A stretch of DNA of 64,000 bases from Streptomyces alfalfae (GCF_004127445.1 NZ_QEXM01000043.1:310001-374000), one strand, 5' to 3'. Positions 25,655 to 34,437 are shown, counted from the first letter of the stretch. Notes: generated by a model from the letters alone, not told the origin. Translations and numbers: made by a program.

Positions 25655-25840
25655 GTACTGCTCCCCTCGTCGCGCCTGCGCCGCCCATTTCTCGCATTAC
25701 GCGACAACTACGAGCAAGCGCGACGAGTTGCCCCTGCGGGGGCCGCGCGGACATCAGCGCCGGTGGGAGCCCTACGGCGTACAACGGGACCGAACGGAAA
25801 ACCACTCGAAACGGTGAGCGTGAAAACGGTCCGGCGGGGG

Positions 25841-26293
25841 TCAGGCGGCCGGCTTCTCCACCTCGCGGGCGAGGTTGTCGAGCACCGCGCCGTAGATCCG
25901 CCCGAGGCCCTTGGGCGCGAAGGTCTTCTCGAAGAAGCCGCCGATGCCGCCCGCGCCGTTCCACACGGTGGAGACGACCACGCGCGACCTGCCCTCGCCG
26001 GCCGGGGTCACGGTCCAGGTGGTGACCATGGAGGAGTTGCGGTCCTTCTCGACCAGCTCACCGTCGGTCGGCTCGCTGACCTCCAGGAGGCAGTCGCGGA
26101 TGCGCTTGCTGGTGGCCTGCAGCTTCCAGTGGACGAGGGTGCCCTCGCCGTCGCCGCCCTCGCGCACCTCGTACTCGCTGAAGTGCTCCGAGAGGATCTT
26201 CGGGCGGGTGCCCTCGTAGTCGGCGAGCGCGTCGAAGACCTCGTCCGGCTTCGCCGCGACGACCCGCTCCGTGACAGCTTCGACCTGCGCCAT
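25841..26293 (-). CDS. SRPBCC-family (CoxG/polyketide-cyclase-like) protein
   Basis: The 150-residue protein starts MAQVEAVTERVVAAKPDEVFDALADYE and contains a central SSMVTTWTVTP strand and a C-terminal helix (LGRIYGAVLDNLAREVEK), the START-like hydrophobic-pocket fold. AGGA lies seven bases before ATG 26293. Functions in this family range from lipid binding to ring closure, so none is assigned. It is probably monocistronic, flanked by the ArsB-like gene's terminator and a 186-bp spacer. Confidence 0.8.
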   Translation of the reverse strand: MAQVEAVTERVVAAKPDEVFDALADYEGTRPKILSEHFSEYEVREGGDGEGTLVHWKLQATSKRIRDCLLEVSEPTDGELVEKDRNSSMVTTWTVTPAGEGRSRVVVSTVWNGAGGIGGFFEKTFAPKGLGRIYGAVLDNLAREVEKPAA

Positions 26294-26342
26294 GGGACTT
26301 CCTCCAGCTTGGTTTCTCGGGGAGTTCACGGAAAGCCAACCA

Positions 26343-26370
26343 CCCGGCGCGCCGGGCCCCCAAATCGGGG
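26343..26370 (-). terminator. Terminator-like palindrome after the ArsB-like gene
   Basis: CCCGGCGCGCCGGG (26343-26356) is a perfect palindrome, and a second small stem CCCC-AAAT-GGGG follows at about 26358-26370. It lies just beyond the stop at 26388 of the minus-strand permease gene. Confidence 0.4.
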
Positions 26371-26387
26371 TCGTGCCGCGGGTGCGC

Positions 26388-27647
26388 TCAGCCGGGCAGC
26401 AGCCGGAGTCCGGCCCACAGCGCGACGGTCGACAGGACGAGCGCGGCCGGGGTGGTGAGCAGCCCCAGCCGGGTGAACTCCCCGATGCGCACGCGGTGTT
26501 CGTGCTGATGGGCGATGCGCCGCCAGAGCAGGGTGGCGAGGGACCCGGCGTAGGTGAGGTTGGGCCCGATGTTCACGCCGAGCAGGACGGCGAGGACCGC
26601 GCCGGGGCCCGACGGCGCGGCCAGCGGGACGAGGGCGAGGACGGCGGGCAGGTTGTTGATCAGGTTGGCCAGGAGCGCGGCGACGGCCGCGGCGCCGAGC
26701 AGCGCGGGCAGGGACGAGCCGTCGGGGAGGAGCCCGCCGAGGGCGTCGCCGAGGCCGTTGTCGACGACGGCCCTGACGACGACGCCGAGGGCGAGGACGA
26801 AGGCGAGGAAGGGCAGCGAGGCCGAGCGCAGGATGGCGTCCGGTGTGGTGCGCCTCCGCACGAGCGCCCGGACGGCGAGCACGGCGGCGCCGGCCGCCGC
26901 CGACCAGGCGGGGTCGACGCCGGCGGTGGACGCCAGCGCGAATCCGGCGAGCGTGGCGGCGACGGTGACCAGGGCGAAGAGCGGCATCTCGGGCGGTTCC
27001 CCGGTGTCCTCGCCGCTGACGGGGGCGTCGAGGTCGGCGGCGAAGAACCGGCGGAAGACGGCGTACTCGACGGCGATCGCGACCAGCCAGGGCAGCGTCA
27101 TGAGCAGCGCGAAGCGCGTGAAGCTCAGCCCGGTCGCGGTGAACGCGAGGAGGTTGGTGAGGTTGGAGACGGGCAGCAGCAGCGAGGCCGTGTTGGACAG
27201 GTGGGCGCTGGCGTAGACGTGTGGTTTGGGCCGGGCGCCCATGCGGGCCGCGGTGGCGAAGACCACCGGGGTGAGCAGGACCACGGTGGCGTCCAGGCTG
27301 AGCGCGGCGGTGATCACCGAGGCGAGCCCGAAGACGGCGGCGAGCAGGGTCCGCGGGCGGCCCGCGGCACGGCGTGCCATCCAGGTGCCGCACGCGTGGA
27401 AGAGGCCTTCGTCGGCGCAGAGCTTGGCGAGCACCAGGACGCCGGCGAGGAAGCCGATCACGGGGCCGAGCCGCGCGGCCTCGTCCCGCACGTCCGCCCA
27501 GGGGATCACCCCCGCCACCACCAGGAGCGCGGCGGCCGGCACCGCGAAGACGGCCTCGGAGCGGCCGAAGGGGCGTACGACGGCACAGATCAGGACGACG
27601 GCCAGGGCGGCGGCCGACAGGAACTCGACGAGCATGCTGCGCATCAT
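26388..27647 (-). CDS. ArsB/SLC13-type ion permease
   Basis: The 419-residue protein has about ten to twelve membrane helices. It carries the ArsB/NhaD-like motifs ALSLDATVVLLTPVVF, SNTASLLLPVSNLTNLLAF and LANLINNLPAVLAL with GVNIGPNLTYAGSLATLLW near the end. These are shared by arsenite/antimonite efflux pumps and sodium-dependent permeases. No ars regulator or reductase is near, so the ion is uncertain. The start is ambiguous: 27647, 27644 or 27635 are all ATG. The frame is open further upstream only through a Pro-rich repeat that I do not consider coding. Confidence 0.8.
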   Translation of the reverse strand: MMRSMLVEFLSAAALAVVLICAVVRPFGRSEAVFAVPAAALLVVAGVIPWADVRDEAARLGPVIGFLAGVLVLAKLCADEGLFHACGTWMARRAAGRPRTLLAAVFGLASVITAALSLDATVVLLTPVVFATAARMGARPKPHVYASAHLSNTASLLLPVSNLTNLLAFTATGLSFTRFALLMTLPWLVAIAVEYAVFRRFFAADLDAPVSGEDTGEPPEMPLFALVTVAATLAGFALASTAGVDPAWSAAAGAAVLAVRALVRRRTTPDAILRSASLPFLAFVLALGVVVRAVVDNGLGDALGGLLPDGSSLPALLGAAAVAALLANLINNLPAVLALVPLAAPSGPGAVLAVLLGVNIGPNLTYAGSLATLLWRRIAHQHEHRVRIGEFTRLGLLTTPAALVLSTVALWAGLRLLPG

Positions 27648-27720
27648 CCCTGGCGCCCCGGGCTCCGCCCCAGGTGGGGAGGTGGATCCGGACGAACGCC
27701 GGGGTGGCGGGCCCGGCCCC

Positions 27721-27804
27721 GGCGGCGTGGGTGGCGGGCTCGGCGGCGTGGGTGACGGGCTCGGCGGCGTGGGTCGAGGGCTCGGGGGCGTGGGTCGCAC
27801 GATC
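27721..27804. repeat. 21-bp tandem repeat, four copies
   Basis: Three close copies (27721-27741, 27742-27762, 27763-27783) start GGCGGCGTGGGT and end GGGCTC; a fourth (27784-27804) is degenerate. The period is two DNA helical turns. The array ends five bases before a LexA-like box and lies between the divergent ArsB-like and radical SAM genes. Confidence 0.85.
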
Positions 27805-27808
27805 AAGG

Positions 27809-27826
27809 GAACATGTGTTCTATTCT
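27809..27826 (+). promoter_or_regulatory. LexA-like box next to a -10 element
   Basis: GAACATGTGTTC (27809-27820) fits GAAC-N4-GTTC, the core of the SOS box in Gram-positive bacteria and actinobacteria. TATTCT (27821-27826), a strong -10 sequence, follows directly. The box would occupy the promoter spacer, so LexA binding would block transcription of the radical SAM gene. The flanks lack the longer TCGAAC/GTTCGA match. Confidence 0.6.
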
Positions 27827-27852
27827 GTGGTCAGTGCTACCTAGGAGGCGTC

Positions 27853-28884
27853 ATGCGCTGGGAGAATCTCTCCGACGGACCGCGTCAGGGCCCGGCCGAC
27901 GCCGCGCTGTTCGGCGCGGACGCGATTCATACCCGCACCTTCGACACCCCTGAGTTCGCGGGAATGACCTTCCACGAGATACGGGCCAGGTCGATCGTGA
28001 ACCGCGTGCCCGGCGCGTCACGGATGCCGTTCGAATGGACGGTCAATCCCTACCGGGGGTGCACGCACGCGTGCGTCTACTGCTTCGCCCGCAAGACCCA
28101 CAGCTATCTCGACCTCGACACCGGACTCGGTTTCGACAGCCAGATCGTCGTCAAGGTCAACGCCGCCGAGCTGCTGCGGCGCAAGCTGGCCTCGCCCCGC
28201 TGGCACGGCGACCACATCGCCATGGGCACGAACGTCGACTGCTACCAGCGGGCCGAGGGACGCTACCGCCTCATGCCGGGAATCATCAGGGCCCTGCGCG
28301 ACCACGGCAACCCCTTCTCGATCCTGACCAAGGGCACGCTGATCCTGCGCGACCTCGACCTGCTGCGGGAGGCCGCCGCCGTGACGGACGTCGGCATCTC
28401 CGTCTCGGTGGGCTTCACCGACCGCGAGCTGTGGCGCACCGTCGAGCCGGGCACGCCCGCCCCCGAGCGACGCCTGGACGTCGTCCGCACGCTGAGCGAG
28501 CACGGCATCGGCTGCGGGGTCCTGATGGCCCCCGTGATCCCCTTCCTCGGCGACCACCCCGACCAGCTGCGCGCCACGGTGCGGGCCATCGCCGCCTCGG
28601 GGGCGACCTCGGTGACGCCCCTGGTGCTGCACCTGCGGCCGGGGGCGCGCGAGTGGTTCATGGCCTGGGTCGGGCAGCACCACCCTCATCTCGTACGGCG
28701 TTACGAGCGGCTGTACGCGGAAGGGGCCTACGCCCCGAAGTGGTACCAGCGGCGCGTCACCCGCCATGTGCACGAGCTGGCCGAGGAGTTCGGCATCGGC
28801 CCCTCGCGCGCGGGTGCCGCCCGGCGGATCCCGGTGCCGGAGCAGCCGGAACCCGCGGGCCCCGCGCAGCTCACCCTGCTGTGA
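27853..28884 (+). CDS. Rv2578c-type radical SAM protein
   Basis: The 343-residue protein starts at ATG 27853 with AGGAGG four bases upstream. It has the radical SAM cluster motif RGCTHACVYC (Cys70, Cys74, Cys77) after NPYRG, and HLDLDTGLGFDSQI-like text follows as YLDLDTGLGFDSQIVVKVN. This matches the Rv2578c family, distantly related to spore photoproduct lyase (SplB). The reaction is unknown. The LexA-like box upstream and the link to SplB suggest a DNA-damage role. The predicted leader is only about 20 bases. Confidence 0.88.
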   Translation: MRWENLSDGPRQGPADAALFGADAIHTRTFDTPEFAGMTFHEIRARSIVNRVPGASRMPFEWTVNPYRGCTHACVYCFARKTHSYLDLDTGLGFDSQIVVKVNAAELLRRKLASPRWHGDHIAMGTNVDCYQRAEGRYRLMPGIIRALRDHGNPFSILTKGTLILRDLDLLREAAAVTDVGISVSVGFTDRELWRTVEPGTPAPERRLDVVRTLSEHGIGCGVLMAPVIPFLGDHPDQLRATVRAIAASGATSVTPLVLHLRPGAREWFMAWVGQHHPHLVRRYERLYAEGAYAPKWYQRRVTRHVHELAEEFGIGPSRAGAARRIPVPEQPEPAGPAQLTLL

Positions 28885-29028
28885 GGGCTCGGCGCCGGCT
28901 TGCCCCCATTGCTCCTTTCGGGGCATTCACCAGCAGAGCAACCCGGTCCCGGCGCTCTCTTCGGGGACGATGCATCCGAGGTCGTACCGTGCACGGCCCG
29001 GATCTCGCCCCGGACAGCTGGGAAACCG

Positions 29029-30624
29029 ATGAACACACGCGCCGTCGCCCTCCGTTCCCTCGCCGCGCTCGCCGGGACGGCCGCCGCGCTCACCGGACCG
29101 GCCGCCGCGCTCACGCCCGCCGCGAGCGCCGCCCCCGGCGTCCGTGACACCGCCCGCGCCGCCCCCCTCGCATGGGAGAAGTGCGCCACCAAGGCCTACC
29201 CGAGACTCCAGTGCGCGTCGCTGAAGGTGCCCCTCGACCACCGGGACCCCGGCGGCAGGAGGATCACCCTCGCCCTGTCCCGCGTCCCGCACACCGCGAG
29301 GACCTCGCAGGGGCCGCTCCTGGTGAACCCCGGCGGGCCCGGCGGGAGCGGCCTCTCCATGGCAGGCTTCGTCGCGAAGTCGCTGCCGGCGAAGGTGGCG
29401 GCCCAGTACGACGTCATCGGGTTCGACCCGCGCGGCGTCGGCCGGAGCAGGCCCGCGCTGAACTGCCGCCCCGGCCACTTCGCCCCCGTACGGCCCGGCA
29501 GCCTGCCCGCCACGCCCGCGCTGGAGAAGATTAACCTCGACCGGGCCCGCGCCTTCGCCGACGCCTGCCACGCGAAGTACGCGGACGTGCTGCCGTTCAT
29601 CGACACGGTGAGCACGGCGCAGGACATGGACGCCATCCGCGCGGCCCTCGGCGCCCGGCGCGTCAGCTTCTTCGGCTACTCGTACGGCACGTATCTGGGG
29701 GCCGTGTACGGCAGGCTCTTCCCGCAGCGCGTGCGCCGCATGGCGCTCGACTCCGTCGTCGACCCGACGGGCGTCTGGTACGACGCCAACCTCCGCCAGA
29801 ACCTCGCCTTCGACCTCCGCCACAAGGCGCTGATGGCCTGGATCGCCCGGCACGACGACGCCTACGGGCTCGGCGGGGACCCGGCGGCGGTCGAGGCCCG
29901 GTGGTACGCCATGCGCGACGGTCTCGCCGCGCGCCCCGCGGGCGGGAAGGTGGGCCCGGCGGAGCTGGAGGACACCTTCCTGCCCGGCGGTTACGACGAC
30001 CGCCACTGGCCCCGCCTCGCGCATGCGTTCGCCGCCCACGCGGACCAGGGCGACGCCCGCCCGCTCGTCGCCGCCTACGAGGACCTCGCGGCGAGCGACG
30101 CCGAGAAGGAGAACGGCTACAGCGTCTACACCGCCGTGCAGTGCAGGGACGCGCTGTGGCCACGCGACTGGGGGACGTGGCGCGCGGACCACGCCGCCCT
30201 CCACGCGAAGGCCCCGTTCACCACCTGGAACAACGCCTGGTTCAACGCCCCCTGCGCGTTCTGGCGCACCCACCACCTGAGCGCCCCCGACGTCCTTGGC
30301 GCGAAGCTGCCCCCGGTCCTCCTCTTCCAGGCGACGGGCGACCCGGCGACGCCCTACGCGGGCGCCCTGGCCATGCACCGCAGGCTCCCCGGCTCCCGCC
30401 TGGTGGTGGAGTCCGGCGGCGGCAACCACGGCATCACCCTGAACGGGAACACCTGCCTGGACACCCACCTGGCGTCCTACCTGGCCTCGGGCAAGCTCCC
30501 GCGGGACCGCGGGGAGGGCGCCGACGCGACCTGCGCGGCGGGCCCCGAACCGGAGCCGCGGAGCGCCGGGGCCGCGCCACGTGCCGTCCCGGCGGCCGGG
30601 CGCGGGGTCCTGCCGCCGCGCTGA
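29029..30624 (+). CDS. Secreted S33 peptidase (tripeptidyl-aminopeptidase-like alpha/beta hydrolase)
   Basis: The 531-residue precursor has a signal peptide of about 36 residues ending in ASAAPG. The alpha/beta hydrolase core shows NPGGPGGSG (oxyanion), GFDPRGVGRS, the nucleophile elbow FFGYSYGTYLG, the Asp in QATGDPATP and His in GGGNHGI. The C-terminal TAP-like domain has paired cysteines (VQCRDA, APCAFW). This matches Streptomyces SlpD/SlpE-type peptidases that release tripeptides from protein N-termini. Start ATG 29029 has only a weak GGGAAA before it. It converges on the HEAT gene with six bases between. Confidence 0.88.
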   Translation: MNTRAVALRSLAALAGTAAALTGPAAALTPAASAAPGVRDTARAAPLAWEKCATKAYPRLQCASLKVPLDHRDPGGRRITLALSRVPHTARTSQGPLLVNPGGPGGSGLSMAGFVAKSLPAKVAAQYDVIGFDPRGVGRSRPALNCRPGHFAPVRPGSLPATPALEKINLDRARAFADACHAKYADVLPFIDTVSTAQDMDAIRAALGARRVSFFGYSYGTYLGAVYGRLFPQRVRRMALDSVVDPTGVWYDANLRQNLAFDLRHKALMAWIARHDDAYGLGGDPAAVEARWYAMRDGLAARPAGGKVGPAELEDTFLPGGYDDRHWPRLAHAFAAHADQGDARPLVAAYEDLAASDAEKENGYSVYTAVQCRDALWPRDWGTWRADHAALHAKAPFTTWNNAWFNAPCAFWRTHHLSAPDVLGAKLPPVLLFQATGDPATPYAGALAMHRRLPGSRLVVESGGGNHGITLNGNTCLDTHLASYLASGKLPRDRGEGADATCAAGPEPEPRSAGAAPRAVPAAGRGVLPPR

Positions 30625-30630
30625 GCCGCC

Positions 30631-31212
30631 TCAGTCGGGGAGCCGTGCCAGCGCCGCCGCCGCCGCTGCCGCGAGGCGCGGATGGTTGCGAGCCGCCGTC
30701 AGGACCGGGCGCGCGCGTGCGTCGCCGAGGGCGCCGAGGCCCTCCACGCAGGCCAGGGCGATCTTGCCGAAGGGGTCGTGCGGGACCAGCCTGCGCTGAA
30801 GGGTGGTGATCAGGGCGGGGGCCGACTCCGGGGCGCGGAGTTCGGTGAGGAGGCGTACGGGATGGAGGGCGTAGGCGACGCGGAGTTCGTTCGTCGCCAG
30901 GGCCGCCGCCGCCCGTGCCGTGCGCGGGTCGCGCAGGCGTGCCAGGGCGTAGGCCGCGGCGGCGCAGCGGGGCGGGTCGCGGTGGTTGAGGAGGAGGACC
31001 AGGGACTCGAAGGCCCTGCGGTCCCCCGCGACGCCGAGCCGGACGGCGGCCAGCTCCCGGGTCCACAGGGGCTGCCCCGGGGAGACGAGCACCCCGGCGA
31101 GCTCGTCGAGGTCCCCGGTGGCGACCAGCTTCTCGTACTGCTCCGACTGATCGGGCGAGGCCTCCGCCTCGCGGCGTAAACGCGCCGTCACCGTCCGCAA
31201 CTCCGCATCCAT
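30631..31212 (-). CDS. HEAT-repeat protein
   Basis: The 193-residue protein is built of paired helices with HEAT-like spacing: WTRELAAVRLGVAGDRRAFESL, split as WTRELAAVRL and GDRRAFESLV; PPRCAAAAYALARLRDP; FGKIALACVEGLGALGD. There is no signal or membrane segment. HEAT proteins are scaffolds; no partner is obvious. ATG 31212 fits the start of the first helix. The gene diverges from the 3-hydroxyacyl-CoA dehydrogenase gene across a 347-bp spacer. Confidence 0.75.
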   Translation of the reverse strand: MDAELRTVTARLRREAEASPDQSEQYEKLVATGDLDELAGVLVSPGQPLWTRELAAVRLGVAGDRRAFESLVLLLNHRDPPRCAAAAYALARLRDPRTARAAAALATNELRVAYALHPVRLLTELRAPESAPALITTLQRRLVPHDPFGKIALACVEGLGALGDARARPVLTAARNHPRLAAAAAAALARLPD

Positions 31213-31559
31213 GGCCGTGAGCCTAATGGGCGCTCGCGGCGGGCGGCGACGTAGATCACAGACATCCGGGGCTGGCGCGCTCGTTACTCGCCGGTTAATC
31301 TCATGTGAGCGGGGCACACTCCCCGTAGCAGTTCCCTTTCTCGCGGTGGCCTGGTGACGCAGCCGCCGCGGTGTTGGTCGGTTCGGCACCTCTCAGGCAT
31401 CCCAGTACGACGTCGGCTCCGGGACAGGGCCCGTCGGCTTCTCACCGGTGCGCGCGGCGACGCCGCCCGGACAGGACAAGCACCACTTTCCGCACGCCTC
31501 GCAAGCGCCAGACGCCCGCGTGCGCCCCTCAGTCGTCACTCTCCTCCTGGAGTCCACCC
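31213..31559. other. 347-bp divergent intergenic region
   Basis: No credible gene is seen. On the plus strand TAATCT (31296-31301) could be a -10 element with a poor -35. A 5-bp hairpin CGGGG-CACACT-CCCCG follows at 31310-31325. If transcription starts near 31308, the dehydrogenase message has a leader of about 250 bases. A TGGAG sequence lies before its ATG at 31560. Confidence 0.4.
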
Positions 31560-33341
31560 ATGGACGCTCCCCTGAACACCGTCGCCGTCGTCGGTCTCGG
31601 CACGATGGGCACCGGCATCGCCGAGGTCCTGGCCCGCGGCGGACGCGAGGTCATCGGCATCGACATCAGCCAGGCCGCGGCCACCCGCGCGGTCGCCTCC
31701 CTGGAGGCGTCGACCGCCCGCGCGGTGCGCCGCGAACGCCTCACCGAGGAGGAGCGGCAGGACATCCTGACCCGCTTCCGCACCTTCACCGACCTCCGGG
31801 CCGCCGCCGACGCCGACCTCGTGATCGAGGTCGTGCCCGAGTCGTACGAGGTCAAGCAGCAGATCATCCGCGGCCTCGACGCCGTGGTGCGCCCGGAGAC
31901 GATCATCGCCACGGGCACCAACGCGCTCTCGGTGACGCGGCTGGCCGCCGAGTCGGCGCGCCCCGAGCGCGTGCTGGGACTGCACTTCTTCAACCCGGCG
32001 CCCGCCATGAAGCTCGTCGAGGTCGTCTCGTCCGTCCTCACCGCGCCCGCCGCCGTCGCCACGGTCACCGACCTCGCGCAGGCGCTCGGCAAGGAACCCG
32101 TCGCGGTCGGCGACCGCCCCGGCTTCGTCGCCGACGGGCTGCTCTTCGGCTACCTCAACCAGGCCGCCGCGATGTACGAGGCGAAGTACGCCTCCCGCGA
32201 GGACATCGACGCCGCCATGCGGCTGGGCTGCGGCCTGCCGATGGGGCCGCTCGCCCTGCTCGACCTGATCGGCGTGGACACCGCCCGCACCGTGCTCGAC
32301 GCCATGTACGCCGAGTCCCACGACCGGCTGCACGCGCCCGCCCCGATCCTCAAGCAGCTCAGCGAGGCGGGCCTGACGGGGCGCAAGGCGGGCCGCGGCT
32401 TCTACACCTACGCCGAGCCCGGCGGCGCCGACGTGGTGGACGACGCGCTGACCCCGCGCGAGGACGAGCGGCGCGTGCAGGGCCGCGCGGTGCGCTCCGT
32501 CGGCGTCGCGGGCTCGGGGACGATGGCGTCCGGCATCGCGGAGGTCTTCGCCAAGGCGGGCTACGACGTGGTGCTCGCCGCCCGCACCGACGAGAAGGCG
32601 GCGGCCGCCAAGGCCCGCGTCGGCACGTCCCTCGCGCGCTCGGTCGACAAGGGCAGGCTGACGGCCGGGGCCGCCGCCGAGGCCCTGGAGCGCATCACCC
32701 CGGCCGCTTCGTACGAGGCGTTCGCCGACGTCGACCTGGCGCTCGAGGCCATCGCCGAGGACCTGGAGGCCAAGCGGCAGCTCTTCGCGGCGCTCGACAA
32801 GGTCTGCAAGCCCGGCGCGGTCCTCGCGACCACGACCTCCTCACTGCCGGTGGTGGCCTGCGCCCGCGCCACCACGCGCCCGCGCGACGTGATCGGCCTG
32901 CACTTCTTCAACCCGGCGCCCGCGATGAAGCTCGTCGAGGTGGTCCGCACGGTGCTGACCGCCGACGACGTGCACGCCACCGCCCGCGAGGTCTGCGCGA
33001 GCATCCGCAAGCACCCGGTGGACTGCGGCGACCGCGCGGGCTTCATCGTGAACGCGCTGCTGTTCCCCTACCTCAACAACGCGGTCAAGATGGTCCAGGA
33101 GCACTACGCCTCGCTCGACGACATCGACGCCGCGATGAAGCTCGGCGGCGGCTACCCCATGGGCCCCTTCGAGCTCCTGGACGTCGTCGGCCTGGACGTC
33201 TCGCTGGCCATCGAGAAGGTCCTGCACCGCGAGTTCCGCGACCCGGGCCTCGCCCCGGCGCCCCTGCTCGAACACCTGGTGGCCGCGGGCTGCCTCGGCC
33301 GCAAGACGGGCCGCGGCTTCCGCGAATATGCGCGGCGCTGA
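31560..33341 (+). CDS. Duplicated 3-hydroxyacyl-CoA (3-hydroxybutyryl-CoA) dehydrogenase
   Basis: The 593-residue protein is two complete dehydrogenases in tandem, each about 290 residues. Half 1 starts AVVGLGTMGTGIAEVLARGG; half 2 starts GVAGSGTMASGIAEVFAKAG. Both have the NAD-binding Gly-rich loop and the catalytic HFFNPAPAMKLVEVV block and both end in GRKxGRGF. The enzyme interconverts 3-hydroxyacyl-CoA and 3-ketoacyl-CoA. Its place before tetR-ccr suggests it makes 3-hydroxybutyryl-CoA for the ethylmalonyl-CoA pathway. There is no crotonase domain, unlike FadB. TetR follows after 112 bp. Confidence 0.9.
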   Translation: MDAPLNTVAVVGLGTMGTGIAEVLARGGREVIGIDISQAAATRAVASLEASTARAVRRERLTEEERQDILTRFRTFTDLRAAADADLVIEVVPESYEVKQQIIRGLDAVVRPETIIATGTNALSVTRLAAESARPERVLGLHFFNPAPAMKLVEVVSSVLTAPAAVATVTDLAQALGKEPVAVGDRPGFVADGLLFGYLNQAAAMYEAKYASREDIDAAMRLGCGLPMGPLALLDLIGVDTARTVLDAMYAESHDRLHAPAPILKQLSEAGLTGRKAGRGFYTYAEPGGADVVDDALTPREDERRVQGRAVRSVGVAGSGTMASGIAEVFAKAGYDVVLAARTDEKAAAAKARVGTSLARSVDKGRLTAGAAAEALERITPAASYEAFADVDLALEAIAEDLEAKRQLFAALDKVCKPGAVLATTTSSLPVVACARATTRPRDVIGLHFFNPAPAMKLVEVVRTVLTADDVHATAREVCASIRKHPVDCGDRAGFIVNALLFPYLNNAVKMVQEHYASLDDIDAAMKLGGGYPMGPFELLDVVGLDVSLAIEKVLHREFRDPGLAPAPLLEHLVAAGCLGRKTGRGFREYARR

Positions 33342-33441
33342 GCCGGCCGAGGATCGCGCGGACGGCAGGACGGACTGGGGCGGGCTGCTCGGCCCCTCGG
33401 GCAGCCCCGTCCCGCAGGAGCACCGCGGCGCGCATATGCAG

Positions 33442-33447
33442 TACGTT
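33442..33447 (+). promoter_or_regulatory. -10 element of a probable leaderless TetR transcript
   Basis: TACGTT ends six bases before ATG 33454, the spacing at which transcription would begin on the A of ATG. No Shine-Dalgarno sequence precedes that ATG, which supports leaderless translation. Confidence 0.45.
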
Positions 33448-33453
33448 CGTGGC

Positions 33454-34263
33454 ATGTCCAAGGCCGCCAAGTCCTCACGCACACCCGCTACGCCCGACGC
33501 TCCGGAGAGCGCGGCGGGCAACCGCGCCGCCGCCCAACGGCTCAAGATGCGCAGGGAGCTGGCGGCCGCGGCCATGGAGCTCTTCGCGTCCAAGGGGTAC
33601 GAGGCGACGACGGTCGACGAGATCGCCGCCGCCGCGGGGGTGGCACGCCGGACCTTCTTCCGCCACTTCCGCTCCAAGGAAGAGGCGATCTTCCCCGACC
33701 ACGACGACACCCTGATCCGCGCGGAGGCGGTCCTCAACGCCGCTCCCCCGCACGAGCACCCGCTGGACACGGTGTGCCGCGGCATCAAGGAGGTCATGAA
33801 GATGTACGCGGCCTCGCCCGCGGTCTCCGTGGAGCGCTACCGCCTCACTCGCGAGGTGCCCACGCTGCGCGAGCGCGAGATCGCCTCGGTGGCCCGTTAC
33901 GAGCGGCTCTTCACGCGCTATCTGCTCGGCCACTTCGACGAGCAGGCGCACCACGACGGCAACGACGACCCGCTGCTCGCCGAGGTCGCCGCCTCCGCCG
34001 TGGTCACCGCCCACAACCACGTCCTGCGCCGCTGGCTGCGGGCCGGCGGCCAGGGCGACGTGGAGACGCAGCTCGACCGCGCCTTCGCGATCGTGCGCAG
34101 GACCTTCGGCTCGGGGATCGGCGCGGGCCGCGACACGCTGCCCGCCGCGGGGTCCGCGACGGCGTCCGCGCAGGGTGAGGTCCTGGTCACGGTGGCCCGC
34201 ACGGACGCCCCGCTCGACGAGGTCATGCGGACCATCGAGAAGGCCCTGCGCGAGCGTTCATAG
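33454..34263 (+). CDS. TetR-family regulator of the ethylmalonyl-CoA locus
   Basis: The 269-residue protein has a TetR helix-turn-helix (about 25-75; TTVDEIAAAAGVARRTFFRH) and a long helical ligand domain. An ATG at 33436 is an alternative start, but neither has a ribosome-binding site and 33454 fits a leaderless message. Homologues sit beside ccr in other streptomycetes. The natural target is the ccr promoter just downstream, where a palindrome lies between -35 and -10. A strong terminator follows the stop. The ligand, perhaps an acyl-CoA, is unknown. Confidence 0.88.
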   Translation: MSKAAKSSRTPATPDAPESAAGNRAAAQRLKMRRELAAAAMELFASKGYEATTVDEIAAAAGVARRTFFRHFRSKEEAIFPDHDDTLIRAEAVLNAAPPHEHPLDTVCRGIKEVMKMYAASPAVSVERYRLTREVPTLREREIASVARYERLFTRYLLGHFDEQAHHDGNDDPLLAEVAASAVVTAHNHVLRRWLRAGGQGDVETQLDRAFAIVRRTFGSGIGAGRDTLPAAGSATASAQGEVLVTVARTDAPLDEVMRTIEKALRERS

Positions 34264-34307
34264 CACTGTTCGTTGTCACCGTTCGGCCCGTTTTGACCTG
34301 GGCATTC

Positions 34308-34339
34308 GAGGGGGCGCTACCCACCGGTAGCGCCCCCTC
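34308..34339 (+). terminator. Strong terminator after TetR
   Basis: Perfect 13-bp arms GAGGGGGCGCTAC and GTAGCGCCCCCTC flank a 6-base loop, 44 bp past the TetR stop. It isolates the tetR transcript from ccr. Confidence 0.8.
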
Positions 34340-34408
34340 TGTCATGCCGCACACCCCTCTGACCTGCACTGATCGATCATCGGTCAAAAAGTTCTGGCAC
34401 CCAGTGTC

Positions 34409-34437
34409 TTGCCGACTGGCACGCGGTGCCATACGTT
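34409..34437 (+). promoter_or_regulatory. ccr promoter
   Basis: TTGCCG (34409-34414) and TACGTT (34432-34437) are separated by 17 bp. Transcription should start near 34444, giving a leader of about 230 bases before the ccr GTG. Confidence 0.6.
34417..34431. promoter_or_regulatory. Candidate TetR operator in the ccr promoter
   Basis: TGGCACGCGGTGCCA is a 6-bp inverted repeat with centre GCG that exactly fills the spacer between -35 and -10. Another TGGCAC half-site lies at 34395-34400. Confidence 0.6.

Noticed and set aside
27648..27806. Pro-rich N-terminal extension of the ArsB-like permease
   Set aside because: It is encoded entirely by the 21-bp repeats and overlaps the promoter region of the divergent gene; homologous permeases start near the first helix.
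34370..34379. TGATCGATCA palindrome, also present at 50420-50429
   Set aside because: A 10-bp palindrome occurring twice in 64 kb, with no shared promoter position or function between the two sites, is compatible with chance.
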